From an uncultured Deferribacterales bacterium (lineage in GTDB: Bacteria; Chrysiogenota; Deferribacteres; Deferribacterales; Mucispirillaceae): 64,000 bases of DNA. The first letter of the stretch is position 1, and each line of letters begins with the position of its first letter. Position numbers and translations under genes: made by a program. The stretch covers positions 16,674 to 80,673 of the forward strand of contig CANTXF010000063.1 of assembly GCA_947853665.1 (NCBI GenBank), read 5' to 3'. The notes under the pieces were generated by a model. It was given only the letters and a program-made list of their open reading frames with translations. It was not told where the DNA came from and did no database searches. Shown here in pieces: positions 25,324 through 33,413 of the stretch.

Positions 25324-26869
25324 CGCGCTCCTCCCATTCTATGCCGTCTTTAAAAAAATGATAGCGTATCTTATAGAGCATGGTGCCGAAGGTGCTTCTA
25401 TCCAGGGCGGATATAAACACGGCTCCGGGATATGCGTTTTCCATTTCCCTAAGCTCCGCTTCCGTAAGCAGGTCCGTTTTGTTAAACACCATTATACGCT
25501 CTTTTTCTCCGAAATCCATTTCCTCCAGCACTTTTTCAACGGCCTTTATCCTCTTGGCCATGTGCGGGTCCGCCGCGTCTACGACGTGCAGAAAAAGATC
25601 CGCTTCGCCAAGCTCCTCCAGGGTGGATTTAAAAGCCCCGGCCAGATTGGCCGGCAAATCCCTTATAAAACCGACTGTGTCGGTTATTATAACGTCCCTT
25701 TCCTGAGGAAAGCGTATCCTTTTGGAGGAAGTGTCCAGCGTGGCGAAAAGCAGGTCGTCCGCGTAAACGCCGGAATTGGTAAGCCTGTTCAGCAGGGTAG
25801 ATTTTCCCGCGTTTGTATAGCCCACTATGGACACTACCGGAAGCAGGCCCTTTTGCCGCTTCGTCCGCTGGGTGCGGCGGGACTGTTCCAGTTTTTTAAG
25901 CTTTCCGCTTAAAAAAGCTATCCTGTCAGTAATGCGGCGCCTGTCTATTTCCAGCTTCGTCTCCCCGGGGCCGCGTCCCCCTATCCCGCCGGTAAGGCGT
26001 GAAAGAGAGTCGTCTCTGCCGCCCAGGCGTGGCAGCATATATTTAAGCTGGGCAAGCTCCACACGGAGCTTCCCGTCGCCGGATTTAGCCCTGCCTGCGA
26101 AAATATCAAGGATAAGCTGGGTTCTGTCTATAACCTTAAGCTCGGTAAATTCCCCTATGGCTCTGGCCTGGGAAGGCGAAAGCTCGTTATCGAATATTAT
26201 GTACTCCGCGCCGGAGGTCAGAGCCTTTATGACTATTTCCCTTAGGGCTCCCGGGCCTACGACGTATTTCGGATGAGGCGCGCTCCTTATCTGCGGCATA
26301 CGGGCGGCCACCCCCACCCCGGCGCTTCTTGCAAGCTCCTCCAGCTCGTCCGTACAGGCCGCGGCCGTTTCCTTTTTGCCGAACGCCCCTGTTAAAACGG
26401 CGTAGGACGAATGTCTGGCGCTGTGGAGGGACATGGTTTTAGCAAGTGTTTCGTCGTCCAGGGCCTTTATAAATTCCGGGTAATCGGTTTTCTGGTTATA
26501 CGGGTCCCTGTCGTCCAGATAGGCGAAAGGGGTATCATTCTCCCCTGGAAGCAGATAGGCCGTTTCCATGCGGGCAGGCAGGCCGTCCGGGCCGTATGAG
26601 AGGCAGGTAACGCTGTCGAGCCTAAGCAGGGATAAATCCGCCATATCGTCTGAGTCAAGCCCCTTGCCAGAAGGGTGGGTATGGACGAGACGCAGCCCTC
26701 TGAGCCTTCCGGGAGCGAGCCTGAACCGGGAAAGGACAGGTATCATCACCCCGTCCGGAGAGCCGGATATAACGTACTCCACCTCCCCTGCCCTCGTAAG
26801 GAGAACGGCGGCCTGGCGCCCGGTGGCGGCGGAAAAGGTGCAAAGGGCTTTAGCCATTTCCACGGACAC
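25301..26869 (-). CDS. hflX: GTPase HflX with long N-terminal domain
   Basis: HflX is a ribosome-splitting heat-shock GTPase. Visible are the glycine-rich GGIGGRGPGETKLEIDRR linker, G1 VGYTNAGKST, G3 DTVGFIRDLP and G4 FNKTD. An extra N-terminal domain (GRQAAVLLTRAGEVEYVI, LVHTHPSG) is typical of long HflX forms in delta-type bacteria. The GTG start given here is only the first recognised start. Conserved coding continues upstream in frame to about 26962 (YGKLEGIAPKNLKILEKLE), where no ATG, GTG or TTG exists; ATA or ATT after a CCGGAG may be used. It leads the hflX-small gene-apbE operon. Confidence 0.95.
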   Translation of the reverse strand: MSVEMAKALCTFSAATGRQAAVLLTRAGEVEYVISGSPDGVMIPVLSRFRLAPGRLRGLRLVHTHPSGKGLDSDDMADLSLLRLDSVTCLSYGPDGLPARMETAYLLPGENDTPFAYLDDRDPYNQKTDYPEFIKALDDETLAKTMSLHSARHSSYAVLTGAFGKKETAAACTDELEELARSAGVGVAARMPQIRSAPHPKYVVGPGALREIVIKALTSGAEYIIFDNELSPSQARAIGEFTELKVIDRTQLILDIFAGRAKSGDGKLRVELAQLKYMLPRLGGRDDSLSRLTGGIGGRGPGETKLEIDRRRITDRIAFLSGKLKKLEQSRRTQRTKRQKGLLPVVSIVGYTNAGKSTLLNRLTNSGVYADDLLFATLDTSSKRIRFPQERDVIITDTVGFIRDLPANLAGAFKSTLEELGEADLFLHVVDAADPHMAKRIKAVEKVLEEMDFGEKERIMVFNKTDLLTEAELREMENAYPGAVFISALDRSTFGTMLYKIRYHFFKDGIEWEERDETQRDT

Positions 26870-27074
26870 GGCGGAGCTGCCGGCCGAGCGTCTTTTTTCA
26901 AGTTTTTCAAGAATTTTTAAGTTTTTAGGGGCTATGCCCTCAAGCTTTCCGTATATTATAATAAACTCCGGGATATTTTACAGCGCAGCGGTATAAAAAG
27001 CGTTTTTAATGGAAATTTCCTCTTACGGGAAGCCGTCCTTAAAATAAAAACGGCTCGCCCGTGCCGGTATGTTG

Positions 27075-27103
27075 TTGACTAAACCGCCGCTATTGTTTAT
27101 ATA
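27075..27103 (+). promoter_or_regulatory. Promoter of the RluA-family gene; transcript may be leaderless
   Basis: TTGACT (27075-27080) and TATATA (27098-27103) are 17 bp apart. The ATG of the next gene lies only nine bases after the -10 box, so transcription would start at or a few bases before the start codon. No ribosome-binding site fits in that space. Confidence 0.65.
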
Positions 27104-27112
27104 GCACATCTT

Positions 27113-27805
27113 ATGACAGACAAAAACGAAAAGATATTCCGCCTTATTTATGAGGACGGCTCGCTGATAGCGGTGTCGAAAGCCCACGGGGTCCACGTGA
27201 TACCGGACAGACGCGGCGAGGAGGAGATTACTCTCCTTAGCCGCATGAGGGAAGCTTTCGGCTCCGTAATGCCCGTCCACAGGCTGGACGCAGGCACCGG
27301 CGGTCTTATCGTTTTCGCAAGGGATGTCAAATCCCACAAAAACCTTTGCGCGCAGTTTGAAAAGAGAACGGTCGAAAAAACCTATATCGCCTTAACGAAA
27401 GGGGTTCCGGCCTCCCAGACCCTTATGCTGCCCATAGGGAAGGGAAACCGCGGCAGGTTTAAAATAAACTTTACCAGCGGAAAGCAAGCCGTAACGTCTT
27501 TCATAGCCGGCGAAACGGACGGCCTGAACGCCCTTGTGGCGGCAAAACCCTTTACCGGCCGGACACACCAGATAAGGGTGCATCTTAAAGCCCTTAAAAC
27601 GCCCCTTTACCAGGACTGGCTCTATAATGCGGACTGCCCCGACAGACGCCTGACTCTTTTCGCCCTTAAAGCTTCATTTTTTCACCCGGTGACCGGGGCT
27701 AAGCTGGAATTAAGCGCCCCGCTGTCCGATTTTATGGAATCTAAATCAGAATTGCTTGGATTGTCAACGCAAAATATGCTATCAAAACTATATGCGCCCC
27801 TATAA
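27113..27805 (+). CDS. RluA-family pseudouridine synthase
   Basis: The 230-residue enzyme isomerises uridine to pseudouridine in rRNA or tRNA. The catalytic Asp lies in the family motif HRLDAGTGGL (about residues 56-65), followed by EKTYIAL and the GRTHQIRVHL motif. There is no N-terminal S4 domain, which fits short RluA/TruC-like members; the target site is unknown. Its mRNA may be leaderless. Its 3' end overlaps the first glycosyltransferase gene by 14 bp. Confidence 0.92.
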   Translation: MTDKNEKIFRLIYEDGSLIAVSKAHGVHVIPDRRGEEEITLLSRMREAFGSVMPVHRLDAGTGGLIVFARDVKSHKNLCAQFEKRTVEKTYIALTKGVPASQTLMLPIGKGNRGRFKINFTSGKQAVTSFIAGETDGLNALVAAKPFTGRTHQIRVHLKALKTPLYQDWLYNADCPDRRLTLFALKASFFHPVTGAKLELSAPLSDFMESKSELLGLSTQNMLSKLYAPL

Positions 27806-28850
27806 GACATATAACGAAATACTTGTGTTCAATCCCGCATATCTGGGAGATACGGTGCTCTCCACCCCCCTTATCAGGGCGCTTGGAAAGATTTTTCCTG
27901 AAGCGTATATAACATTCTGCGTGCGCCCGGAGCACGCGGACCTTTTCCGGGGCCTTAATATTATAGACCGGGTAATAACCTACGACAAAAGAAACACCGC
28001 CAGAGGATTATCCGGCGTATTTAAGTTTTCCTCCGAGATACGCTCATATAATTTCGACCTGGTTTTAAACCTTCACAAATCATTGCGTTCAGGGCTGGTA
28101 TTCGCTCTGGCAAGAAAGCCTTATATAGTCGGCTTCGGTTCCGCCGTCCTTTCCTCCGCTTTCGACAGGCGCGTAGACAGAGACCTTTCCCTCCAGGAGC
28201 CGGAGCGTAACCTTATGCTTCTTTCTGCCTTATGCGCTGATTTTACCCTGGAGGAAGCCAAAAGGCTGGGCGGCGGCCTTGCCTGCCATATAGACAGAGA
28301 TATACTGGATAAAACGAAGCGGTATTACAGAGCCTCCACCGGAGATAAAAAGGTCGTGGGAATAGCGCCTGGAAGCGTGTGGAGGACCAAACGCTGGCTT
28401 CCGGAATATTTTGCGGCGGCGGCGGACGCCCTTATAAAGCGTGGGCATGCCGTAGCCGTGTTCGGAGGCCCGGGAGACAAGGAAGCCGTTGAAGGTTTTT
28501 ACAGCCATTTTAAAGGCCCCGCCTACGATTTCTCCATGAAAACATCCGTCGGCGAACTGCCCGCGTTTCTGGCGTCCCTCGATTTGTTGATCACCAACGA
28601 CTCCGGCCCCATGCATATAGCCGTTGCGGGGGGCGTGCCGTGCGTCGCCGTTTTCGGCCCTACGGTAAAGTCTCTGGGCTTTTTTCCTTATGACGATAAA
28701 AGCGTGGTTCTGGAAAACAACAGCCTTTCCTGCCGCCCATGCGGGAAGCACGGCGGCGAGGTCTGCCCGGCAGGCCATTTCAGATGCATGAGAGACATTT
28801 CTCCGGAAGCCGTGGCGGCTGCTGCCGAAAGCATATTGGAGCGCCCCTGA
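27792..28850 (+). CDS. Family 9 glycosyltransferase (heptosyltransferase-like), first copy
   Basis: The 352-residue GT-B protein matches heptosyltransferases of LPS inner-core synthesis. It has an N-terminal FNPAYLGDTVLSTPLIRAL loop, VGIAPGSVWRTKRW in the middle and the nucleotide-sugar site LITNDSGPMHIAVAGG. Near the C-terminus are four cysteines spaced as CRPC...C...C, shared with the next gene. The start is placed at MRPYKTYNE, overlapping the pseudouridine synthase gene; a TTG at 27756 is an alternative. Donor and acceptor are unknown. Confidence 0.9.
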   Translation: MRPYKTYNEILVFNPAYLGDTVLSTPLIRALGKIFPEAYITFCVRPEHADLFRGLNIIDRVITYDKRNTARGLSGVFKFSSEIRSYNFDLVLNLHKSLRSGLVFALARKPYIVGFGSAVLSSAFDRRVDRDLSLQEPERNLMLLSALCADFTLEEAKRLGGGLACHIDRDILDKTKRYYRASTGDKKVVGIAPGSVWRTKRWLPEYFAAAADALIKRGHAVAVFGGPGDKEAVEGFYSHFKGPAYDFSMKTSVGELPAFLASLDLLITNDSGPMHIAVAGGVPCVAVFGPTVKSLGFFPYDDKSVVLENNSLSCRPCGKHGGEVCPAGHFRCMRDISPEAVAAAAESILERP

Positions 28851-29843
28851 ATGAAAAATATACTGGTCGTCCGATTCAGCTCCCTGGGAGACGTGGTGCT
28901 TACCACCGGCGTTATCAAATACGTTAAGGAAGAGCTTAAGGATATTAATATAGACGTGCTTACCATTACACCTTTCGCCGGGGTTTTTTCAGATTTTCCC
29001 TATGTGAGGGACGTTTACTGCATAGATAAAGGCGCATCCCTTGAAAAGCTGCTGGACGTTTTAAACTCCATGCCCGATTACGACGGTGTTTTCGACCTGC
29101 ATGGAAACCTGCGCTCCCTTTTCGTAAAAACGGTGCTGCCATGCCCCTCCTTCACCTATAAAAAGAGCGGCCTGTGCAGAAGGCTTTACGTTAAATTCCG
29201 TATGTGCGGAAACAGGCTGAAAAAGCATGTCGTAACGAAATACTGCGACGCTCTGGGCCTTGGCCTGGGCCTGCCTACGCCGAAGCCGGAAAAAATAAGG
29301 CCCTGGATAACCCACCCTTTTCCGGAAAGGAAGCAGGGAGCCAGAAAAACGGTAGGCATACACCCTTTCGCAAGCAAACGGGCAAAAGAGTGGCCTTTCA
29401 TATACGAGCTATGCTCCCTCCTTCTGGATGAAGGCCTGAACGTGCGCGTTGTGGGGGCCGGCAAAACCGACCTGCCTGAAGGCGCGGAAGACATGACGGG
29501 CTTTACCCCGCTGAACATGCTTATAAGGAACATAGCCGACTGCGACGTGTTTCTTTCCACCGATTCAGGCCCCATGCATATAGCCGTGGCTCTCGGCCTG
29601 CCTGTGGTGGCCCTTTTCGGCCCTACTACAAAGGAAATGGGTTTTTATCCGGAATTTGAAGGCTGCTCCGTAATAGAGGACGCTCCCCTAAAGTGCCGTC
29701 CATGCCACGTGCACGGCCCCGATATATGCCCCAAAAAGCATTTCCAGTGTATGCTCTCCACAACCATAGAGGAGGTACGGACAAAAGTTCTGGAAAAGCT
29801 GGCAGAAGCTCCTTTTAAAAAACCTTCCGCAAGCAGGATATAA
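28851..29843 (+). CDS. Family 9 glycosyltransferase (heptosyltransferase-like), second copy
   Basis: The 330-residue protein starts directly after the stop of the previous gene (TGA ATG). It has RFSSLGDVVLTTGVIKYV at the N-terminus, GIHPFASKRAKEWP in the centre and STDSGPMHIAVALGLP for nucleotide-sugar binding. The four C-terminal cysteines (CRPC, CP, HFQC) match those of its neighbour. The two are diverged paralogues that probably act in sequence on the LPS core or another envelope glycan. A terminator follows. Confidence 0.92.
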   Translation: MKNILVVRFSSLGDVVLTTGVIKYVKEELKDINIDVLTITPFAGVFSDFPYVRDVYCIDKGASLEKLLDVLNSMPDYDGVFDLHGNLRSLFVKTVLPCPSFTYKKSGLCRRLYVKFRMCGNRLKKHVVTKYCDALGLGLGLPTPKPEKIRPWITHPFPERKQGARKTVGIHPFASKRAKEWPFIYELCSLLLDEGLNVRVVGAGKTDLPEGAEDMTGFTPLNMLIRNIADCDVFLSTDSGPMHIAVALGLPVVALFGPTTKEMGFYPEFEGCSVIEDAPLKCRPCHVHGPDICPKKHFQCMLSTTIEEVRTKVLEKLAEAPFKKPSASRI

Positions 29844-29884
29844 AAAGCCCTTCTTTCTAAGTTAGCAAGAAGGGCTTTCTTGTT
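29843..29884. terminator. Terminator between convergent glycosyltransferase and fdh operons
   Basis: AAAGCCCTTCTT and AAGAAGGGCTTT form a perfect 12-bp stem with an 11-nt loop, followed by CTTGTT. It can serve both converging transcripts. Confidence 0.8.
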
Positions 29885-29904
29885 CCACAGTTCGCAATAG
29901 CTTT

Positions 29905-30597
29905 TTATGCATTCTTGTCGGAAGCGGCACTTTCCTTCATTACCTGTTCATACCATCTTCCATGATGGGCTTTGGCATACTCAGCGTCTACCCAGCCTTC
30001 CGTCATACCTTTGATAGAAGGTCTGGAAGCCGGATGTCCAACGCTAAGATATATATGCCCCAGTACCACGGCAACAAGCACGCCTACACCCACATCGTGC
30101 ATGGGATAAGCCCATTGGACAGCTTCTTTAGGAAATAAGCCGCTAAACCACATGAGAAATCCAGAAACTACCATCAAAGCCGCTCCCGATATGGTAAGCA
30201 GAGAATTAAGCTTCTGCCCGGCATTGAAAAAATCCTGTTTCGGAACATGGGATTCCCTTCCAAAAAACTCTTTGGGAAACTCCGTGAAAAACTTAAAATC
30301 GTATTGTTTCCAGCTGAGTATATTGCCAGTCCACTGAACGAAACTTTTAGGGTCTGTCACAAGTATAAAAATAGTCGGCATAAGGAATATTACCGCAAAT
30401 ATCCTATGAACCAACCTTGCTCCCGCAGGACCTCCAAAAACCGGATAAAGCCAGTTAAAAAAATCGGTATACATGGGCAATGCCGACACAAAGAGCATTA
30501 TAAAAGATAGTGCGTTTACCCAGTGGGCTATCCTTACCGGCAGGCTGAACCTGTATATGCGCTTTACTTCCATATCTGTTTTATTCATGATCCCCAT
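29905..30597 (-). CDS. Formate dehydrogenase cytochrome b subunit
   Basis: This subunit anchors formate dehydrogenase in the inner membrane and passes electrons through two b hemes to quinone. The 230-residue product has four membrane helices. Candidate heme ligands are the histidines in RIAHWVNA, LVHRIFA, YPMHDVGVG and GHIYLSVGHP, the FdnI/FdoI pattern. The frame overlaps the Fe-S subunit by 17 bp; a second start at 30588 is equally possible. It is the last gene of the operon, before the terminator at 29843. Confidence 0.93.
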   Translation of the reverse strand: MGIMNKTDMEVKRIYRFSLPVRIAHWVNALSFIMLFVSALPMYTDFFNWLYPVFGGPAGARLVHRIFAVIFLMPTIFILVTDPKSFVQWTGNILSWKQYDFKFFTEFPKEFFGRESHVPKQDFFNAGQKLNSLLTISGAALMVVSGFLMWFSGLFPKEAVQWAYPMHDVGVGVLVAVVLGHIYLSVGHPASRPSIKGMTEGWVDAEYAKAHHGRWYEQVMKESAASDKNA

Positions 30598-31387
30598 CCC
30601 CCTTTTTATGCGATGATTTTCCGCCTATTACGCTATTGGCCACTAAAGCGCCGCCCACAGCTATTGCGGCCGCCCCCATAAGGATCTTGCCTCCCGGTTG
30701 CGCGTAGTCCTTCCAAAATGGCAGACTCTTTGAAACTTCAGGGTTATCTGGGAAACCGAAAACAGAAGGCTTATCAGTAAATATATACATCATGGAAGAG
30801 CCGCCTATCCCATCGTTTTTATCAACGCCATAAAGGCATGCGTTAGGATATTTTTCTTTAAGGACAGCCAGCCTTTTTTCCGCTAAAGCAGCCATTTCAT
30901 GCCTTGTGCCAAAAAGAATGGCGTCCGATGTGCATGTCTGGGCGCATGAAGGCACCATACCTTTTTCTATCCTGTCAGCGCAAAGATCGCATTTAGTGGA
31001 TTTTTTCCTGGCCTCGTCTATATGCGGCACGCTGAAAGTGCAGTTGGTAACGCAATAGCCGCAACCGACGCATTTATCGTCGTCGTGGGATACCGGGCCG
31101 TTTATCTCTTTTCTTAAAGCATATTCAGGGCAGGCTCTCGCACAAGCAGGATCGCCGCAGTGCATGCACTGAAATTTGGAAAACACCCATTTCATATCAG
31201 AACCGGAGTAATCCTCCCTCATACGGATAAGATTGAGAGTATAAGGCCCTAAATCCCGATGGGATTGATATGCGCCGATAAAAACCTCCTTATCCGCAGG
31301 CAGGTTTTTCCATTGTTTACAGGCTACCATACAGCCTCTGCATGCCGTACACTTTGATACGTCATGAAGCATCGCTATTTCTCCCAT
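30581..31387 (-). CDS. Formate dehydrogenase iron-sulfur subunit
   Basis: The 268-residue protein carries four [4Fe-4S] motifs that form an electron wire to cytochrome b: CTACRGCMVAC, CMHCGDPACARAC, CVGCGYCVTNC and CDLCADRIEKG with later CAQTC. The C-terminal membrane helix GKILMGAAAIAVGGALVA fits the FdnH/FdoH topology. A strong GGAGG precedes the start. It is co-transcribed with the catalytic and cytochrome subunits. Like FdnH it has no signal peptide, so export would be by hitch-hiking with the Tat-bearing catalytic subunit. Confidence 0.94.
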   Translation of the reverse strand: MGEIAMLHDVSKCTACRGCMVACKQWKNLPADKEVFIGAYQSHRDLGPYTLNLIRMREDYSGSDMKWVFSKFQCMHCGDPACARACPEYALRKEINGPVSHDDDKCVGCGYCVTNCTFSVPHIDEARKKSTKCDLCADRIEKGMVPSCAQTCTSDAILFGTRHEMAALAEKRLAVLKEKYPNACLYGVDKNDGIGGSSMMYIFTDKPSVFGFPDNPEVSKSLPFWKDYAQPGGKILMGAAAIAVGGALVANSVIGGKSSHKKGDGDHE

Positions 31388-31403
31388 AAGTTATTCCTCC
31401 TTT

Positions 31404-32564
31404 CTAATAAACGGGTACGAGCGTTTCAGCCATAACCCGCACGGCTTTGCAAAATATATTAATTTCTTCGTCCGTAGTAAAGTATCCGGGGCTTACGCGC
31501 ACCGTTCCAGCTGGAAACGTCCCTATACATTTATGAGCCAGCGGCGCGCATTGAAGCCCTGTACGCACAGCAATTTCGTAATTTTCAGATAAAACTGCGC
31601 CCACGTCCTCCGGTTCCCAACCTTTTATATTAAAAGATATCAAGGACACAGACGGCTCATCCGGGCCTGGTCCATAAATTCTGACTGCGTCAAGACCTGC
31701 GAGAAAATCCCGGATAATTTTTATTTTGCGTTTTTCCTCTGCGGCTATGTTTTCTAGACCCGTTTCTTTAATAAACTTTATGCCTTCGTAAAGAGATACT
31801 ATCCCGGGAACGTTGCAAGTTCCCGCTTCAAATGCTTCCGGCCAAGGGGCGGGCTGGATTTCTGAAGCGGAGTCAAAGCCTGTGCCTCCTTCCCGGAAAG
31901 GTTTAAGGTTTCTGACTCTTTCCCCAATAAGCAAACCGCCGACGCCTTGCAGAGAAAAAAAACCTTTGTGTCCGGCAAATGCGACCATATCAATAGGCAT
32001 TGCGCCCATATCGATAGGAACGCGCGCAACAGTTTGAGCCGCATCTAAAAGCAAAAAAGAACCCTTTTCCCGAACGATCCGCCCGGCGAGCTCTATATCC
32101 TGCAAAGCTCCCGTTACGTTGGAAGCGTGACTTATAACTACGAGTTTTGTATCCGTTCCGGTTTTCTTTTCCAGATCTTCCATATCCAGAAAACCTTTTT
32201 CATCGCATCGGACAATATCCAGATCGATATATTTATCCCTTTTCATCCTAAAAAGCTGGCGCGATGTAGAGTTGTGCTCTACGGCGGACATCAGCACTTT
32301 ATCCCCTTTACGCACAAAGCCCTTTATGGCCATATTGAGAGCGTCTGTTGCGCTATAAGTAAAAATTGCGCGGAAATCCTCAAAAAGCCCGAAAAACCTG
32401 GCGGTTTCCCGGCGAGCTTTTTCAACGGCATATCCGGCCGCCAAGGCCTTTTCATGGCTGCCCCGCCCGGGAGTTCCGGATCCCATTCTTATAGTTTTTT
32501 CCACCGACGCAAGCACTCTCTCAGGCTTTGGAAAACTGGTAGCTCCGTTATCTAGATATATCAT
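31404..32564 (-). CDS. Class V aminotransferase, cysteine desulfurase-like
   Basis: The 386-residue PLP protein has the lysine in FAGHKGFFSLQG, the N-terminal YLDNGATSFPKP motif and a catalytic-type Cys in RTGLQCAPLAHK. It resembles the subfamily of NifS/SufS relatives found beside molybdenum or selenium enzymes. Its place inside the fdh operon, starting right after the fdhE stop, suggests that it supplies sulfur for the molybdenum cofactor of formate dehydrogenase, as IscS does with FdhD in E. coli. That role is inference. No fdhD is present in this window. Confidence 0.85.
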   Translation of the reverse strand: MIYLDNGATSFPKPERVLASVEKTIRMGSGTPGRGSHEKALAAGYAVEKARRETARFFGLFEDFRAIFTYSATDALNMAIKGFVRKGDKVLMSAVEHNSTSRQLFRMKRDKYIDLDIVRCDEKGFLDMEDLEKKTGTDTKLVVISHASNVTGALQDIELAGRIVREKGSFLLLDAAQTVARVPIDMGAMPIDMVAFAGHKGFFSLQGVGGLLIGERVRNLKPFREGGTGFDSASEIQPAPWPEAFEAGTCNVPGIVSLYEGIKFIKETGLENIAAEEKRKIKIIRDFLAGLDAVRIYGPGPDEPSVSLISFNIKGWEPEDVGAVLSENYEIAVRTGLQCAPLAHKCIGTFPAGTVRVSPGYFTTDEEINIFCKAVRVMAETLVPVY

Positions 32565-33398
32565 CTAAAGCCGCTCCTCATCTAAAAGGCCGCCTCTTTT
32601 TTTCAAGCCTCTTTCACTGCATAATATATCTATATGCAACCAGGCCCATTCTTCTTCCGCCGGCCCTGCCGGCTCTAGAACAGTTTTAATGTAGCATCCG
32701 CATTTACCGCATACATCCGCCCTTATACCCGGCTCTTGCTCTGTTTCAAGTATCGTAAAGGTTTTCTGGTCGGAATTGCCGCAGTAGGGACAGCCTATAC
32801 GCTTATAAAGCCACCTGGAACCGCAGCATCCGCAGATAAGATAGCGTCGTCTGCCTTTTGCGCTTTTTTTAAGGTAAGCCATCGGAGGTTCTTTTCCGCA
32901 TACAGGGCACAAAGGTTTATCATAGCCGCTTTTTTCGCAACCTTTTGCTATATCTCCCACATAAGGTTTCAGACAAGCGCGGACTGCGTTCCAAGCAAGA
33001 AAGCGTGCAAGAGGCTCAGAATCGATGGGAACAGCGTTATTAAGAGCCTTCTCTCCGGCCGCTACCGCAAAGATAATCCCCCTGTAAAAACTTTTATCGC
33101 CGCCAGAAACGCCTGTAATACTGCGGCAACCTTCCCTGAAACGCTCAGGCAACCCCTCCGTCTCCGAAAGACCGGAGCAGAGATTTTCCAGTAAGCAGCC
33201 GGCCTTTTCCGCAAGAGCGTTCTTTATATGCTCCATTACCGGCTCTTTGCCGCAAATAAGCCCTTCCCACTCCGATGGAGCTATGCCCAAGGAGAGGGAA
33301 GGCAAGGCTTGTTCCGCAATTTGAGCCGCTTCCTTGTAAAGAAGGCCTATCTCTTTAAGGAATGGGCGTTTTTCCACCCATTTTTCTATGGTTTCCAT
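32565..33398 (-). CDS. fdhE: Formate dehydrogenase accessory protein FdhE
   Basis: FdhE binds iron as a rubredoxin-like protein and is needed for active respiratory formate dehydrogenase. The 277-residue product has four Cys pairs in its C-terminal half, CPVCG, CGCCGSRW, CPYCG and CGKCGCYIK, the family pattern. It lies between the catalytic subunit gene and the desulfurase gene and is adjacent to both. Cysteine-rich zinc ribbons of other families can look similar, but the context and spacing support FdhE. Confidence 0.9.
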   Translation of the reverse strand: METIEKWVEKRPFLKEIGLLYKEAAQIAEQALPSLSLGIAPSEWEGLICGKEPVMEHIKNALAEKAGCLLENLCSGLSETEGLPERFREGCRSITGVSGGDKSFYRGIIFAVAAGEKALNNAVPIDSEPLARFLAWNAVRACLKPYVGDIAKGCEKSGYDKPLCPVCGKEPPMAYLKKSAKGRRRYLICGCCGSRWLYKRIGCPYCGNSDQKTFTILETEQEPGIRADVCGKCGCYIKTVLEPAGPAEEEWAWLHIDILCSERGLKKRGGLLDEERL

Positions 33399-33413
33399 CA
33401 GGCATCCCTGCTT

